Assembly: GCA_963751105.1 (NCBI GenBank)
Contig: CAVVTG010000001.1
Location: 682,001-746,000 of the forward strand
Origin: JACVRW01 sp963751105
Lineage (GTDB): Bacteria; Actinomycetota; Thermoleophilia; Solirubrobacterales; Thermoleophilaceae
DNA length: 64,000 nucleotides
Direction: 5' to 3'
A program made the position numbers and the translations under genes. Every line of letters begins with the position of its first letter. Positions within the stretch are counted from its first letter, which is position 1. The notes beneath the pieces are model-generated. The model searched no databases and was not told the DNA's origin. It saw only the letters and a program-made list of their open reading frames with translations. Below are positions 35,784 to 44,038 of the stretch, one piece after another.

Positions 35784-37073
35784 CTACAGAACCATGCCCG
35801 CAGCGACGGTGTCGTTCGTCGACTCGTCGATGAGGATGAAGCTGCCGGTGGCCCGGTTGCGGCGGTACTCGTCGAGGAACAGCGGCGACGACAGGCGCAG
35901 CCGCAGACGCCCGATCTCGTTCAGCGAGAGGGCGGTGGCCGCCTCGTCACGGTGCAGGCTGTTGATGTCGATCCGGTAGCGGACCTCGTCCGCCTTGGCC
36001 AGCGCCATGCGGGTGGTGTGCTTGATGCGGTAGCGGCCCGAGACCTGCAGCGGGCGCTCGGCCATCCAGCAGACCATCACGTCCACGTCCTTGGCCTCCA
36101 CGGGCCGGTTGTTCGGACGGCAGATCATGTCGCCGCGCGAGACGTCCACCTCGTCCTCGAGGCGGAGCGTCACCGACAGCGGCGGATAGGCCTCGTCGAG
36201 CGGGCCGTCCATCGTGTCGATGCCGGCGATGCGGGTCTGGATCCCGGAGGGGAGCACCACCACCTCGTCACCCACGGTGAACACGCCCGAGGCGACCTCG
36301 CCGGCATAGCCGCGGTAGTCGTGGTGGTCGTCGCTCATGGGCCGGATCACCCACTGCACGGGGAAGCGGGCGTCCTGGAGATTGCGGTCGGAGGCCACGT
36401 GCACGTGCTCGAGGTGGTAGAGGAGCGAGCTGCCCTCGTACCAGGGCATGCGCTCGGAGCGCTCGACCACGTTGTCGCCGTGCAGCGCCGAGATCGGGAT
36501 GAAGGTCACGTCCTGCACGTCGAGCTTGGCCGCCCAGCCGGTGAAGTCGGAGCAGATGTGCTCGAACACCTCTTGGTCGAAGTCCACCAGGTCCATCTTG
36601 TTGACGCAGACCACCAGGTGCGGGATGCGCAGCAGCGACGCGATGAAGGCGTGCCGGCGCGACTGTTCGAGCACGCCCTTGCGGGCATCCACGAGGACCA
36701 GCGCGAGGTCGGCCGTGGAGGCGCCGGTGACCATGTTGCGGGTGTACTGCTCGTGGCCCGGCGTGTCGGCGATGATGAACTTGCGCCTCGGCGTGTGGAA
36801 GTAGCGGTAGGCCACGTCGATGGTGATCCCCTGCTCGCGCTCGGCGCGCAGGCCGTCGGTGAGCAGGGCGAGGTTCACGTAGCCGTCGCCGCGCTGCTCG
36901 GAGGTGCGCTCCACGTGCTCGAGCTGGTCCTCGAAGATCGACTTGGTGTCGTACAGCAGCCGGCCGATCAGGGTCGACTTGCCGTCGTCCACCGAGCCGG
37001 CCGTGGCGAAGCGCACGAGCTCCGACGGGCGGGAAAGCACAGGGCTGCCGTTGGTGGCGGCTCCGGTGGCCAC
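35784..37073 (-). CDS. cysN: Sulfate adenylyltransferase, large GTPase subunit (CysN)
   Basis: A 429-aa EF-Tu-like GTPase. It drives ATP sulfurylase, which makes APS from sulfate and ATP. The P-loop is ATAGSVDDGKSTLIGRLL, G3 is ADTPGHEQYTRNM, and G4 is VNKMDLVDF. The switch segment EREQGITIDVAYRYF is typical. The protein ends after the beta-barrel domains with no fused APS kinase, in contrast to many actinobacterial CysNC proteins. It starts 2 bp after the cysD stop, so the subunits are coupled. Confidence 0.97.
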   Translation of the reverse strand: MATGAATNGSPVLSRPSELVRFATAGSVDDGKSTLIGRLLYDTKSIFEDQLEHVERTSEQRGDGYVNLALLTDGLRAEREQGITIDVAYRYFHTPRRKFIIADTPGHEQYTRNMVTGASTADLALVLVDARKGVLEQSRRHAFIASLLRIPHLVVCVNKMDLVDFDQEVFEHICSDFTGWAAKLDVQDVTFIPISALHGDNVVERSERMPWYEGSSLLYHLEHVHVASDRNLQDARFPVQWVIRPMSDDHHDYRGYAGEVASGVFTVGDEVVVLPSGIQTRIAGIDTMDGPLDEAYPPLSVTLRLEDEVDVSRGDMICRPNNRPVEAKDVDVMVCWMAERPLQVSGRYRIKHTTRMALAKADEVRYRIDINSLHRDEAATALSLNEIGRLRLRLSSPLFLDEYRRNRATGSFILIDESTNDTVAAGMVL

Positions 37074-37075
37074 GG

Positions 37076-37981
37076 CTAGAAGTAACCCTCCTTCTTGCGA
37101 TCCTCCATCGCCGCCTCGGAGACGCGATCGTCGGCCCGCGTCTCGCCGCGCTCGGTGATGCGCGTGGCGGCGATCTCGGAGACCACGTCCTCGAGCGTCG
37201 CGGCGTCCGAGCGCACCGCGCCGGTGCAGCTCATGTCGCCGACGGTGCGGAAGCGCACACTGGCCTCGAACGGCTCCTCGTCGGGCAGCAGTTCGATGAA
37301 CTCGGAGATCGCGTACAGCATCCCGTCGCGCCGGAAGACCTCACGCGGGTGGGCGAAGTAGATCGACGGAAGGTGGATGTCCTCCTCGTGGACGTACTGC
37401 CAGACGTCGAGCTCGGTCCAGTTGGAGAGGGGGAACACGCGCACGTGCTCGCCGGGCTTGACGAAGCCGTTGTAGAGGTTCCACAGCTCGGGGCGCTGCA
37501 CCTTCGGGTCCCACTGGCCGAAGTCGTCGCGGAAGGAGAGGATGCGCTCCTTGGCCCGGGCGCGCTCCTCGTCGCGGCGGGCGCCGCCGAAGGCCGCCTT
37601 GAAGCCGTTCTTCTCGATCGCGTCGAGCAGCGTCACCGATTGCAGCCGGTTGCGAGACGCTCGGGGGCCCTTCTCCTCGGTGACACGGCCGTCGTCGATC
37701 GAGTCCTGCACCGACGCCACGATCAGGCGCGCGCCGAGGTCGTCGACCATCTGGTCGCGGTACTCGATGACCTCGGGGAAGTTGTGGCCCGTGTCCACGT
37801 GCATCACGGGGAAGGGCAGGCCGCCTGGGTGGAAGGCCTTCTTGGCCAGGTGCAGCAGCACCGCGGAGTCCTTGCCGCCCGAGAAGAGCAGCACGCCGCG
37901 CTCAGTCTCCGCCGCCACCTCGCGAATCACGTGGATGGCTTCGGACTCGAGTGCCCGCAGATGTTCTACCTCGTAGCTCAT
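37076..37981 (-). CDS. cysD: Sulfate adenylyltransferase, small subunit (CysD)
   Basis: A 301-aa PP-loop ATP pyrophosphatase subunit that adenylates sulfate. The PP-loop is LLFSGGKDSAVLLHLA. Other signatures are PVMHVDTGHNFPEVIEYRD, AAFGGARRDEERARAKERI and FPLSNWTELDVWQYV, and the C-terminus is EDRKKEGYF, as in typical CysD. The start is the ATG at 37981 (MSYEVEHLRALESEAIHVI). It lies 53 bp after cysH on the same strand. Confidence 0.97.
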   Translation of the reverse strand: MSYEVEHLRALESEAIHVIREVAAETERGVLLFSGGKDSAVLLHLAKKAFHPGGLPFPVMHVDTGHNFPEVIEYRDQMVDDLGARLIVASVQDSIDDGRVTEEKGPRASRNRLQSVTLLDAIEKNGFKAAFGGARRDEERARAKERILSFRDDFGQWDPKVQRPELWNLYNGFVKPGEHVRVFPLSNWTELDVWQYVHEEDIHLPSIYFAHPREVFRRDGMLYAISEFIELLPDEEPFEASVRFRTVGDMSCTGAVRSDAATLEDVVSEIAATRITERGETRADDRVSEAAMEDRKKEGYF

Positions 37982-38034
37982 GTCGCGTCCGGCCCGCAGG
38001 ATACGCGGCCGATCAGGCGTGACGGGCGTGATGG

Positions 38035-38646
38035 TCACGCGTGGAGACCACACTCCGTCTTCTCCTGCCCGGCCCAACGTCCTTCTCGTCCGTTGCCCGG
38101 CAGGGTGCAGGGGGCGCATCCGATGGACTCGTAACCCCTGTCGTGAAGCGGATGGTACGGCAGATCGTGCTCCTCGACGTATTCCCACACGTCCTTGGCC
38201 GTCCACTCGGCCAGCGGGTTGAACTTCCAGACGTCGCGGCGAGAGTCCCACTCGACGTGCTGGGCGTCTCCTCGCGTGGGCGACTGCTCGCGGCGGATGC
38301 CGGTGATCCACCCGTCCACACCCAGCAGCGCCGCCTCCAGGGCATCGACCTTGCGGGTGCCGCAGCAGTTGCCGGCGCTCCAGGGCGTGCCGTTGGGGGG
38401 CGTGGCGTCCATCACCTCCACGTGCAGCCCATAGCGGTCCTCGACCTCGCGCCAGACCTGGTAGGTCTCGGGAAAGAGGACGCCGGTGTCGATGGTGAAC
38501 ACGCGCGCCGAGGGCTCGATGCGCATCAGCATGTCGATGAGCACCGTCTCCTCCTTCTGGAAGGAGCAGGCCATGACCAGGCTGGGGTGGTGGCGCTCGA
38601 CCGCCAGGGCGAGCGTGTCCTCGGCAGAGCTCGTCAGACCGCGCAT
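38035..38646 (-). CDS. cysH: Adenylyl-sulfate (APS) reductase, thioredoxin-dependent
   Basis: A 203-aa reductase converting activated sulfate to sulfite. The four cysteines of a [4Fe-4S] cluster are present as GNCCGTRKVDAL and SIGCAPCTLP. The catalytic cysteine is in the C-terminal KTECGLHA. Cluster-bearing CysH proteins use APS rather than PAPS, which agrees with the lack of an APS kinase here. Other landmarks are MACSFQKEETVLIDM and FTIDTGVLFPETY. The start is ATG 38646, giving a 13-bp overlap with the sulfite reductase gene. Confidence 0.95.
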   Translation of the reverse strand: MRGLTSSAEDTLALAVERHHPSLVMACSFQKEETVLIDMLMRIEPSARVFTIDTGVLFPETYQVWREVEDRYGLHVEVMDATPPNGTPWSAGNCCGTRKVDALEAALLGVDGWITGIRREQSPTRGDAQHVEWDSRRDVWKFNPLAEWTAKDVWEYVEEHDLPYHPLHDRGYESIGCAPCTLPGNGREGRWAGQEKTECGLHA

Positions 38647-40469
38647 TCGCCCTCGCCCCGGATCACCTGGAAGGGCTCCTTGCGCTGCCAGTCGATGAAG
38701 TGGCTCATGTTCTCCAGGCTGAACTCGATCGGGAGGGCGAGCGGCCGTGCCTCGTCCTCGAAGCGAGTGCTCCCGACGCGCTCGGCGTAGGCGTTGAACT
38801 CCTCGCCCTCCTCGCGCTCGGCTTCGTACATGCGCAACCAGCGCTCCACCGCCTCGGGCACGCGCTTGGCCGCCAGCCTGACCTTCAGCCGGGTGCCGTA
38901 GACCACCTCGCCCCCCTCGTAGCGGCCACCGATGTGCGCCACGTAGGCCGGGATCGTGTGCTCGCCGACCTTGATGGAGGCTCCGTAGAAGCCGATGTTG
39001 GCGATGTGGTGCTGGCTGCAGCCGTTCGGGCAGCCGGACATCTTGATGTGGATCCGCTTGGTCAGCGGATCGTCGATCTGCATCTCCTCGAGGCGGTCCA
39101 TCACCGCGCGGTTGAGGCCCATCGAGCTCGTGATGCCGAGCTTGCAGCTGTCGGTGCCGGGGCAGCTCACGGTGTCGACGATCTGGCCGGCGCCCGCCTG
39201 CCCGAGGCCGAGCTCGTCGAGAGCGCGCCATACCTCGTAGAGCGACTCGTCGCGCACCCAGCGCAGCAGCAGGTTCTGCTCCACGGTGGTGCGGGCGTAG
39301 CCGCCGGAGTAGTCGCGGGCGATGCGGGCCAGGCCCCGGAACTGCTCGGGGGTGAGGTCGCCGCGGACGATCCGCACCTGGATGCTCGAGAAGCCCGGCT
39401 GGCGCTGGGGCTCGACGTTCGAGGCCCGGAAGCGCTCGAAGGCCGAGCCGTCGCCGTTGGGCTGCGCGTACGTGGTGGCGGCCGCCGGCGCGTTGGCCTC
39501 CTCGTCGTGCGCGAAGAGCAGCGGGGCCGGGTCGAAGTCGCGCTCGGCCACCCAGTCGCCGGCCAGCTCCTCCTCCACCTGCTCGCGGAAGGCGTCGATG
39601 CCGATCTTGTCGATCAGCACCTTGATGCGGGCCCGGGCGCGGTTGACTCGCAGCCAGTCCTGGCGGTCGAAGATCCGGAAGACGGCCTCCGAGACCTTCA
39701 GGTAGTCGCCGTTGTCGAGCTCCACGAAGTCATAGAGCGTGGGCGCCACGCGCGGCATGATCGAGGTGCCGCCGCCCACGCGGATCTCCACGCCCCTGAC
39801 GCCGTCGCGCTCGCGCGGAATGAAGGCGATGTCATGGATGCCGGTGATCGCGCGGTCCTCGTCGGTGGCCGTGAAGGCGGTCTTGACCTTGCGGGGCATC
39901 AGCTGCGTGGTGGGGTGGCGCACGAAGTAGCGCACGTAGGCGCCGGCGTAAGGGGTGATGTCGAACAGCTCGCCCTCGGTGACGCCCGCCCACGGGTCGC
40001 CGGTCACGTTGCGGACGGTGTTGCCGCAGCCCTCCCGCGAGGACAGTCCGGCGTCCGAGACGATGCGGATCAGCTCGGCCATCTGCCGCAGCGGGATGTG
40101 ATGGATCTGGATGTTCTGCCGGGTGGTGATGTGGCCCTTGTTGAGCGGCGCGTACTGCTCCACCACGTCCGCGAACATCTCCAGCTGCTCGGGGGTCACG
40201 CCGCCCATCGGCAGCTTGATGCGGCACATCTGGACGTCGGCCTGGCGCTGTCCGTACACGCCCTGCTTGAGCCGGAAGCCGATGAACTCGTCCTCGGCCG
40301 TCTGCCCTTCGAGGAACTTCTCGGCCTCGTTGTCGAAGTCGTCGAACTCGCGCTCGATGATCGGAATCACGTGGCCGGGCACGTTCTCGTAGACCTCGGG
40401 GTTCTCCAGCGAGCCCTTGCGGCCCTTGCCCTTCTGGTGGCGAGCAGCCGGCGCGGAAGTCGGTTCCAT
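38634..40469 (-). CDS. Ferredoxin-dependent sulfite (or nitrite) reductase hemoprotein
   Basis: A 611-aa siroheme/[4Fe-4S] enzyme with two internally related halves. The cluster and siroheme cysteines are in SCPGTDSCKLGITSS and MSGCPNGCSQHHIANIGF. Substrate-side basic residues include HITTRQNIQIHHI, GCGNTVRNVTGDP and ARTTVEQNLLLRW. Sulfite reductase is favoured because it heads the cysH-cysD-cysN cluster, although nitrite reductase cannot be excluded by sequence alone. The start is ATG 40469, since the TACTTT -10 ends 7 nt upstream and a 20-bp palindrome follows. It is the first gene of the sulfate-assimilation operon. Confidence 0.92.
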   Translation of the reverse strand: MEPTSAPAARHQKGKGRKGSLENPEVYENVPGHVIPIIEREFDDFDNEAEKFLEGQTAEDEFIGFRLKQGVYGQRQADVQMCRIKLPMGGVTPEQLEMFADVVEQYAPLNKGHITTRQNIQIHHIPLRQMAELIRIVSDAGLSSREGCGNTVRNVTGDPWAGVTEGELFDITPYAGAYVRYFVRHPTTQLMPRKVKTAFTATDEDRAITGIHDIAFIPRERDGVRGVEIRVGGGTSIMPRVAPTLYDFVELDNGDYLKVSEAVFRIFDRQDWLRVNRARARIKVLIDKIGIDAFREQVEEELAGDWVAERDFDPAPLLFAHDEEANAPAAATTYAQPNGDGSAFERFRASNVEPQRQPGFSSIQVRIVRGDLTPEQFRGLARIARDYSGGYARTTVEQNLLLRWVRDESLYEVWRALDELGLGQAGAGQIVDTVSCPGTDSCKLGITSSMGLNRAVMDRLEEMQIDDPLTKRIHIKMSGCPNGCSQHHIANIGFYGASIKVGEHTIPAYVAHIGGRYEGGEVVYGTRLKVRLAAKRVPEAVERWLRMYEAEREEGEEFNAYAERVGSTRFEDEARPLALPIEFSLENMSHFIDWQRKEPFQVIRGEGECAV

Positions 40470-40475
40470 CGAAGC

Positions 40476-40481
40476 AAAGTA
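40476..40481 (-). promoter_or_regulatory. -10 element (TACTTT) of the sulfite reductase operon
   Basis: On the minus strand TACTTT ends 7 nt before the ATG at 40469, a leaderless arrangement. The 20-bp palindrome at 40483-40502 begins 1 bp upstream of this element, so a bound regulator would block polymerase. Confidence 0.55.
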
Positions 40482-40482
40482 C

Positions 40483-40502
40483 CAAAACCCGATCGGGTTT
40501 TG
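40483..40502. promoter_or_regulatory. 20-bp perfect palindrome, operator between the cys operon and amidase
   Basis: The arms CAAAACCCGA and TCGGGTTTTG are perfectly complementary. It lies between the -10 and -35 regions of the leftward sulfite reductase promoter, and its right end overlaps the -35 of the rightward amidase promoter. A dimeric repressor responding to sulfur or redox state is inferred. I cannot match it to a named regulator. Confidence 0.75.
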
Positions 40503-40527
40503 ACCAAATAGCCTGCGACAGTAGGCT
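40500..40527 (+). promoter_or_regulatory. Promoter TTGACC-N16-TAGGCT of the amidase gene
   Basis: -35 TTGACC lies at 40500-40505 and -10 TAGGCT at 40522-40527, with 16 bp between. The -10 ends 9 nt before the ATG at 40536. The -35 shares three bases with the palindrome. Confidence 0.55.
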
Positions 40528-40535
40528 GCCCGCCG

Positions 40536-41972
40536 ATGGGCGCCCCGCTCGACGCCACCGCACAGGCAGCTCTGGTCGCCGGCGGAGAGGTGTCCCCGCG
40601 CGAGCTCGTGGAGGAGGCGATCGGGCGCATCGAGGCCCTCGACGGCGAGCTCAACGCGGTCATCCACCCGTTGTTCGAGAAGGCGCTCGACACCGAGCCC
40701 GCCGACGGGCCCTTCCGCGGCGTGCCGCTGGTGATCAAGGACCTGGTGTGCGCCACCGCGGGCGATCCCCATCACGAGGGCATGGCCTTCCTGCGCGATC
40801 TCGACTGGCACGCCAGGTCCGACACGTGGCTGGCCCAACGGCTGCGGGAGGCGGGCTTTGTGTTCGTGGGCCGCACCAACACCCCCGAGCTCGGCATCCT
40901 GCCCACCACCGAGCCGCTGTCGCACGGTGCGTGCCGCAACCCCTGGGACCTGACCCGGTCGACCGGCGGGTCGAGTGGCGGCTCGGCCGCCGCGGTGGCC
41001 TCGGGGATGGTGTCGATCGGCCACGCCAACGACGGCGGCGGCTCGATCCGGATCCCCGCGTCGTGCTGCGGCCTGGTGGGCCTGAAGCCCACGCGGGCGC
41101 GCGTCTCGCTGGCGCCCAGCGGCGACTTCGCCTCCGGCCTCGCGGGCGAGCTGGTGGTCTCGCGCTCGGTGCGCGACACGGCCGCGGTGCTCGAGTGGGT
41201 GGCCGACCCGCCACCGGGCGAGCCCTACTTCGCCCCGCAGCGCGCCCGCGCCTACACCGAGGAGCCGGGCGCCGATCCGGGGCGGCTCCGCATCGGCGTG
41301 ATGACCACGGCGCCCGGCGGCCAGTACGACGTGGATCCCGACTGCATCGCCGCCGCCGAGAGCGCCGCGCGACTGCTGGAGTCGGTCGGGCACTTGGTGG
41401 ACGTGTCCCACCCGGAAGGGCTGGACGACGAGGGCATCATTCCCGACTTCCTGGTCCGCTGGACGGGCGCCGCCGCGGCCACGCTCGACTTCTGGAGCGC
41501 GCGCACGGGCAAGCCGATCGGCGCCGGCGACGTGGAGCCGCTCACCTGGGCGCTGGCCGAGCAGGGGCGCGAACATTCGGCGGCCGACTACCTCGGCGCC
41601 GTGGGCCGGATCCAGCTGATGGCCCGCGAGCTGGCCCAGTGGTGGCAGGACCACGACCTGCTGCTGACCCCGACGATGGCGCTGCCCCCGGCCGAGCTGG
41701 GCTCGATCGGGAGCGGCGCCGGCGAGGATGAGCCGCTGCTGCCGATCGTGCGCTCGGTGCCCTACGCGGCCTTCACCGCGCCGTTCAACGCCACCGGCCA
41801 TCCCGCGATCTCACTGCCGCTCCACTGGAACGCGGCGAACCTCCCGATCGGCGCGCAGCTCGTGGCCGCGCACGGGCGGGAGGACCTGCTGCTCCGGGTG
41901 GCGGCCCAGCTCGAGGAGGCACAGCCCTGGGCCGAGCGGACGCCGTCGCTGTTCGCCGCTGCCGGGCGCTGA
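40536..41972 (+). CDS. Amidase signature family hydrolase
   Basis: A 478-aa amidohydrolase. The Ser-cisSer-Lys triad is visible: Lys in GVPLVIKDLVC, and the two serines in the signature STGGSSGGSAAAVASGMVSI. The following DGGGSIRIPASCCGLVGLKP and the C-terminal FNATGHPAISLPL are standard. Typical substrates are amides or nitrile-derived carboxamides; it is not clearly GatA, since no gatB or gatC is near. It is divergent from the sulfate operon with a shared palindrome, so a sulfur-scavenging role is conceivable but unproven. It ends 5 bp from the convergent ABC permease. Confidence 0.9.
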   Translation: MGAPLDATAQAALVAGGEVSPRELVEEAIGRIEALDGELNAVIHPLFEKALDTEPADGPFRGVPLVIKDLVCATAGDPHHEGMAFLRDLDWHARSDTWLAQRLREAGFVFVGRTNTPELGILPTTEPLSHGACRNPWDLTRSTGGSSGGSAAAVASGMVSIGHANDGGGSIRIPASCCGLVGLKPTRARVSLAPSGDFASGLAGELVVSRSVRDTAAVLEWVADPPPGEPYFAPQRARAYTEEPGADPGRLRIGVMTTAPGGQYDVDPDCIAAAESAARLLESVGHLVDVSHPEGLDDEGIIPDFLVRWTGAAAATLDFWSARTGKPIGAGDVEPLTWALAEQGREHSAADYLGAVGRIQLMARELAQWWQDHDLLLTPTMALPPAELGSIGSGAGEDEPLLPIVRSVPYAAFTAPFNATGHPAISLPLHWNAANLPIGAQLVAAHGREDLLLRVAAQLEEAQPWAERTPSLFAAAGR

Positions 41973-41977
41973 GGTCG

Positions 41978-42754
41978 CTAGCGCACCGTCACACGCCGAT
42001 AGCGCTTCACGGCGAGGGGCGCGAACACGGCAACGAGGATCCCGCACCACACGAAGGCCATCCACACGTCGGTGTTGGCCGGCGTGTTCAGCCACAGCGA
42101 GCGCAGGGCGTCCGTGATCGTGGTGAAGGGGTTCGCCTCCGCGAACTGACGCAGGCCGTCGGGCATGGACTGCACGGGCACGAACATCGACGAGGCGAAG
42201 GTGAGTGGGAAGATCGCCGTGAAACCGATCGCGTTGGCCGTCTCGGGCGAGGACGAATACAGGCCGACCAGTGCGAACACCCAGGAGAAGGCGTAGCCCA
42301 GGAAGACCAGCAGCACGAGGCCGAGGACGATCTCTCCGGCGGTCGCGTCGATGAAGTTGAAGCCAGCGAGGAAGCCGACCGTCAACAGCACGGCGATCGA
42401 CAGGCAATTGAGCACGATGTCGGAGATCGTCCGCCCGGTGAGCACCGCCGAACGCGACATCGGCAGCGAGCGGAAGCGGTCGATCAGGCCCTTCTGCACG
42501 TCCTCGGACAGCCCCAGCGCCGTGGTGAAGCCGCCGAAGGCGATCGACTGGGCGATGATCCCCGGGATCAGGAAGTCCACGTAGTCGAACCCCGGCGTGC
42601 TGATCGCGCCGCCGAAGACGTAGACGAACAGCAGCACGAACATCACCGGCTGGATCGTGTACGCGGTGAGCAGGTCGGGCTGGCGCGGAATCCGCTTGAG
42701 GTTGCGCGCGGCGAGCACCAGCGTGTCGGAGATGCTCAGCGACAGCGCGGTCAT
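41978..42754 (-). CDS. ABC-2 type exporter permease (DrrB-like)
   Basis: A 258-aa integral membrane subunit with six predicted helices (for example PVMFVLLFVYVFGGAIS, GLVLLVFLGYAFSWVFALVG). The ABC-2 signature region includes FRSLPMSRSAVLTGRTISD, followed by NPFTTITDALRSL, as in daunorubicin exporter DrrB. It overlaps the ATPase stop as ATGA, so the two form one exporter. It is likely to move lipids, drugs or natural products across the membrane. Confidence 0.92.
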   Translation of the reverse strand: MTALSLSISDTLVLAARNLKRIPRQPDLLTAYTIQPVMFVLLFVYVFGGAISTPGFDYVDFLIPGIIAQSIAFGGFTTALGLSEDVQKGLIDRFRSLPMSRSAVLTGRTISDIVLNCLSIAVLLTVGFLAGFNFIDATAGEIVLGLVLLVFLGYAFSWVFALVGLYSSSPETANAIGFTAIFPLTFASSMFVPVQSMPDGLRQFAEANPFTTITDALRSLWLNTPANTDVWMAFVWCGILVAVFAPLAVKRYRRVTVR

Positions 42755-43737
42755 GCGTAGCTCTCCTCTCGCGTCTGCCCCGTGTCCTCCTCGTCCTCTC
42801 CGGCCGAGCGGCCGGTGAGGGACATGAACACGTCGTTCAGCGTCGGCCGGGTGATGGCGATGTCTTCGATCTCCACCCCCGCGTCGTCGAGGCGCCGCAC
42901 CGCCTCGGCGATGCTGCCCCGCTCGCGGTCGAGCGGCATCTTGAGCACGCGGTCGGGGCATGTCGGCGGGGCGTCGCCCGCGATCGGCGTCAGAGCGTCG
43001 ATGGCGGTGCGCGCCTGGTCCGGCTGGGCGAGGGTGACCTCGAGTCGCTCACCACCCACCCGCGATTTCAGCTCGTCCGAGGTGCCCTCGGCGATCACCG
43101 TGCCGTGATCGATCACGACGATCCGGTCGGCCAGCCGATCGGCCTCATCCAGATACTGGGTGGTGAGCAGCACCGTGGTGCCGGCCGCCACCCGGGCCTC
43201 GATCGTCTCCCACATGCCCTGGCGGCTGCGCGGGTCGAGCCCTGTGGTGGGCTCGTCCAGGAACAGGACCGGTGGGCGGACCACGAGCGCCGCGCTCAGG
43301 TCGAGCCGGCGGCGCATGCCACCCGAGTAGGTCTTGGCCGGCCGCTTGGCGGCATCGGTGAGATCGAAGACCTCGAGCAGTTCGTCGGCGCGCCGGCGCG
43401 CGTCGGCGCGATTCAGGTGGTAGAGCCGGCCGACCATCTCCAGGTTCTCGAACCCGGTGAGGTTCTCGTCCACGGCGGCGTACTGGCCGGCCAGGCCGAT
43501 CTGCGCCCGCAGCTTGGCCGCATCCTTGACGGCGTCGAGCCCGACGACGCGCGCGGTGCCGGCGTCCGGCTCCAGGAGCGTGGCCAGGATCCGGACCGCG
43601 GTGGTCTTGCCCGCGCCGTTGGGTCCGAGGAGTCCGAGCACGCTGCCGGTGGGCGCGGCGAAATCGACATTGCAGAGTGCGCGCACGTCGCCGTACGACT
43701 TCTCGAGGCCTTCAACGACGATCGCGTCTTCGTCCAT
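42751..43737 (-). CDS. ABC exporter ATPase (DrrA-like)
   Basis: A 328-aa nucleotide-binding subunit. Walker A is GLLGPNGAGKTTAVRIL, the Q-loop AGQYAAVDENLTG, the signature YSGGMRRRLDLSAALV, Walker B PVLFLDEPTTGLDPRSR, and the H-loop region TTVLLTTQYLDEADRLADR. The C-terminal extension (LEVTLAQPDQARTAIDAL and TRPTLNDVFMSLTGRS) is the DrrA-type regulatory tail. The true start is ATG 43737 (MDEDAIVVEGLEKSYGDV). It follows the tiny accE gene by 34 bp on the same strand. Confidence 0.94.
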   Translation of the reverse strand: MDEDAIVVEGLEKSYGDVRALCNVDFAAPTGSVLGLLGPNGAGKTTAVRILATLLEPDAGTARVVGLDAVKDAAKLRAQIGLAGQYAAVDENLTGFENLEMVGRLYHLNRADARRRADELLEVFDLTDAAKRPAKTYSGGMRRRLDLSAALVVRPPVLFLDEPTTGLDPRSRQGMWETIEARVAAGTTVLLTTQYLDEADRLADRIVVIDHGTVIAEGTSDELKSRVGGERLEVTLAQPDQARTAIDALTPIAGDAPPTCPDRVLKMPLDRERGSIAEAVRRLDDAGVEIEDIAITRPTLNDVFMSLTGRSAGEDEEDTGQTREESYA

Positions 43738-43771
43738 CCCGGCCACGCTAGCGAACAGATTTCGGGGCGCT

Positions 43772-44017
43772 CTACAGAGCGCCCCAGCGGACCTGATCGC
43801 CCCACGGCGACGGTCCGGCCGGGTCACGGCGCGTGCCTTCGAAGAGCCCGGCGCGCGCCCACGGGGCGACCGTTGGCCCCGGCGAGGCCGGCGGCGGAGC
43901 GGTGTCGCGCATGAACTGCTCGATCGCCGCGGCGATCGCCGCCGCCTCCTCGGGCGACGCGGACTGGCGCAGCTCGATGCTCGGGCGCCCGGGGCGATGC
44001 CTGCCGTTTCGTGCCAC
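43772..44017 (-). CDS. accE: Acyl-CoA carboxylase epsilon subunit
   Basis: An 81-aa protein starting at GTG. The segment SIELRQSASPEEAAAIAAAI, continuing EQFMRDTAPP, then WARAGLFEGTRRDP ending in SPWGDQVRWG, is the pattern of the actinobacterial AccE/PccE epsilon subunit. That subunit bridges the biotin carboxylase and carboxyltransferase subunits and raises activity. In most actinobacteria it sits beside accD. Here it lies between an ABC exporter and a divergent ornithine-cyclodeaminase homologue, 11-14 kb from the other subunits in the window. Confidence 0.82.
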   Translation of the reverse strand: MARNGRHRPGRPSIELRQSASPEEAAAIAAAIEQFMRDTAPPPASPGPTVAPWARAGLFEGTRRDPAGPSPWGDQVRWGAL

Positions 44018-44025
44018 TGCGCGGG

Positions 44026-44031
44026 TAGCGT
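44026..44031 (+). promoter_or_regulatory. -10 element (TAGCGT) of the ornithine cyclodeaminase-like gene
   Basis: TAGCGT ends 8 nt before the GTG at 44039, giving an almost leaderless message. The short gap to accE on the other strand (21 bp between starts) leaves little room for anything else. Confidence 0.45.
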
Positions 44032-44038
44032 AGTCCGG

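Noticed and set aside
38700..40511. A 603-codon plus-strand open frame
   Set aside because: It is antisense to the sulfite reductase gene, rich in His/Leu/Val/Asp as in mirror frames, with no start context.
40470..41801. An N-terminal extension of the sulfite reductase frame across the divergent amidase
   Set aside because: It would read antisense through the whole amidase gene and past the 20-bp palindrome; the ATG at 40469 has a leaderless promoter.
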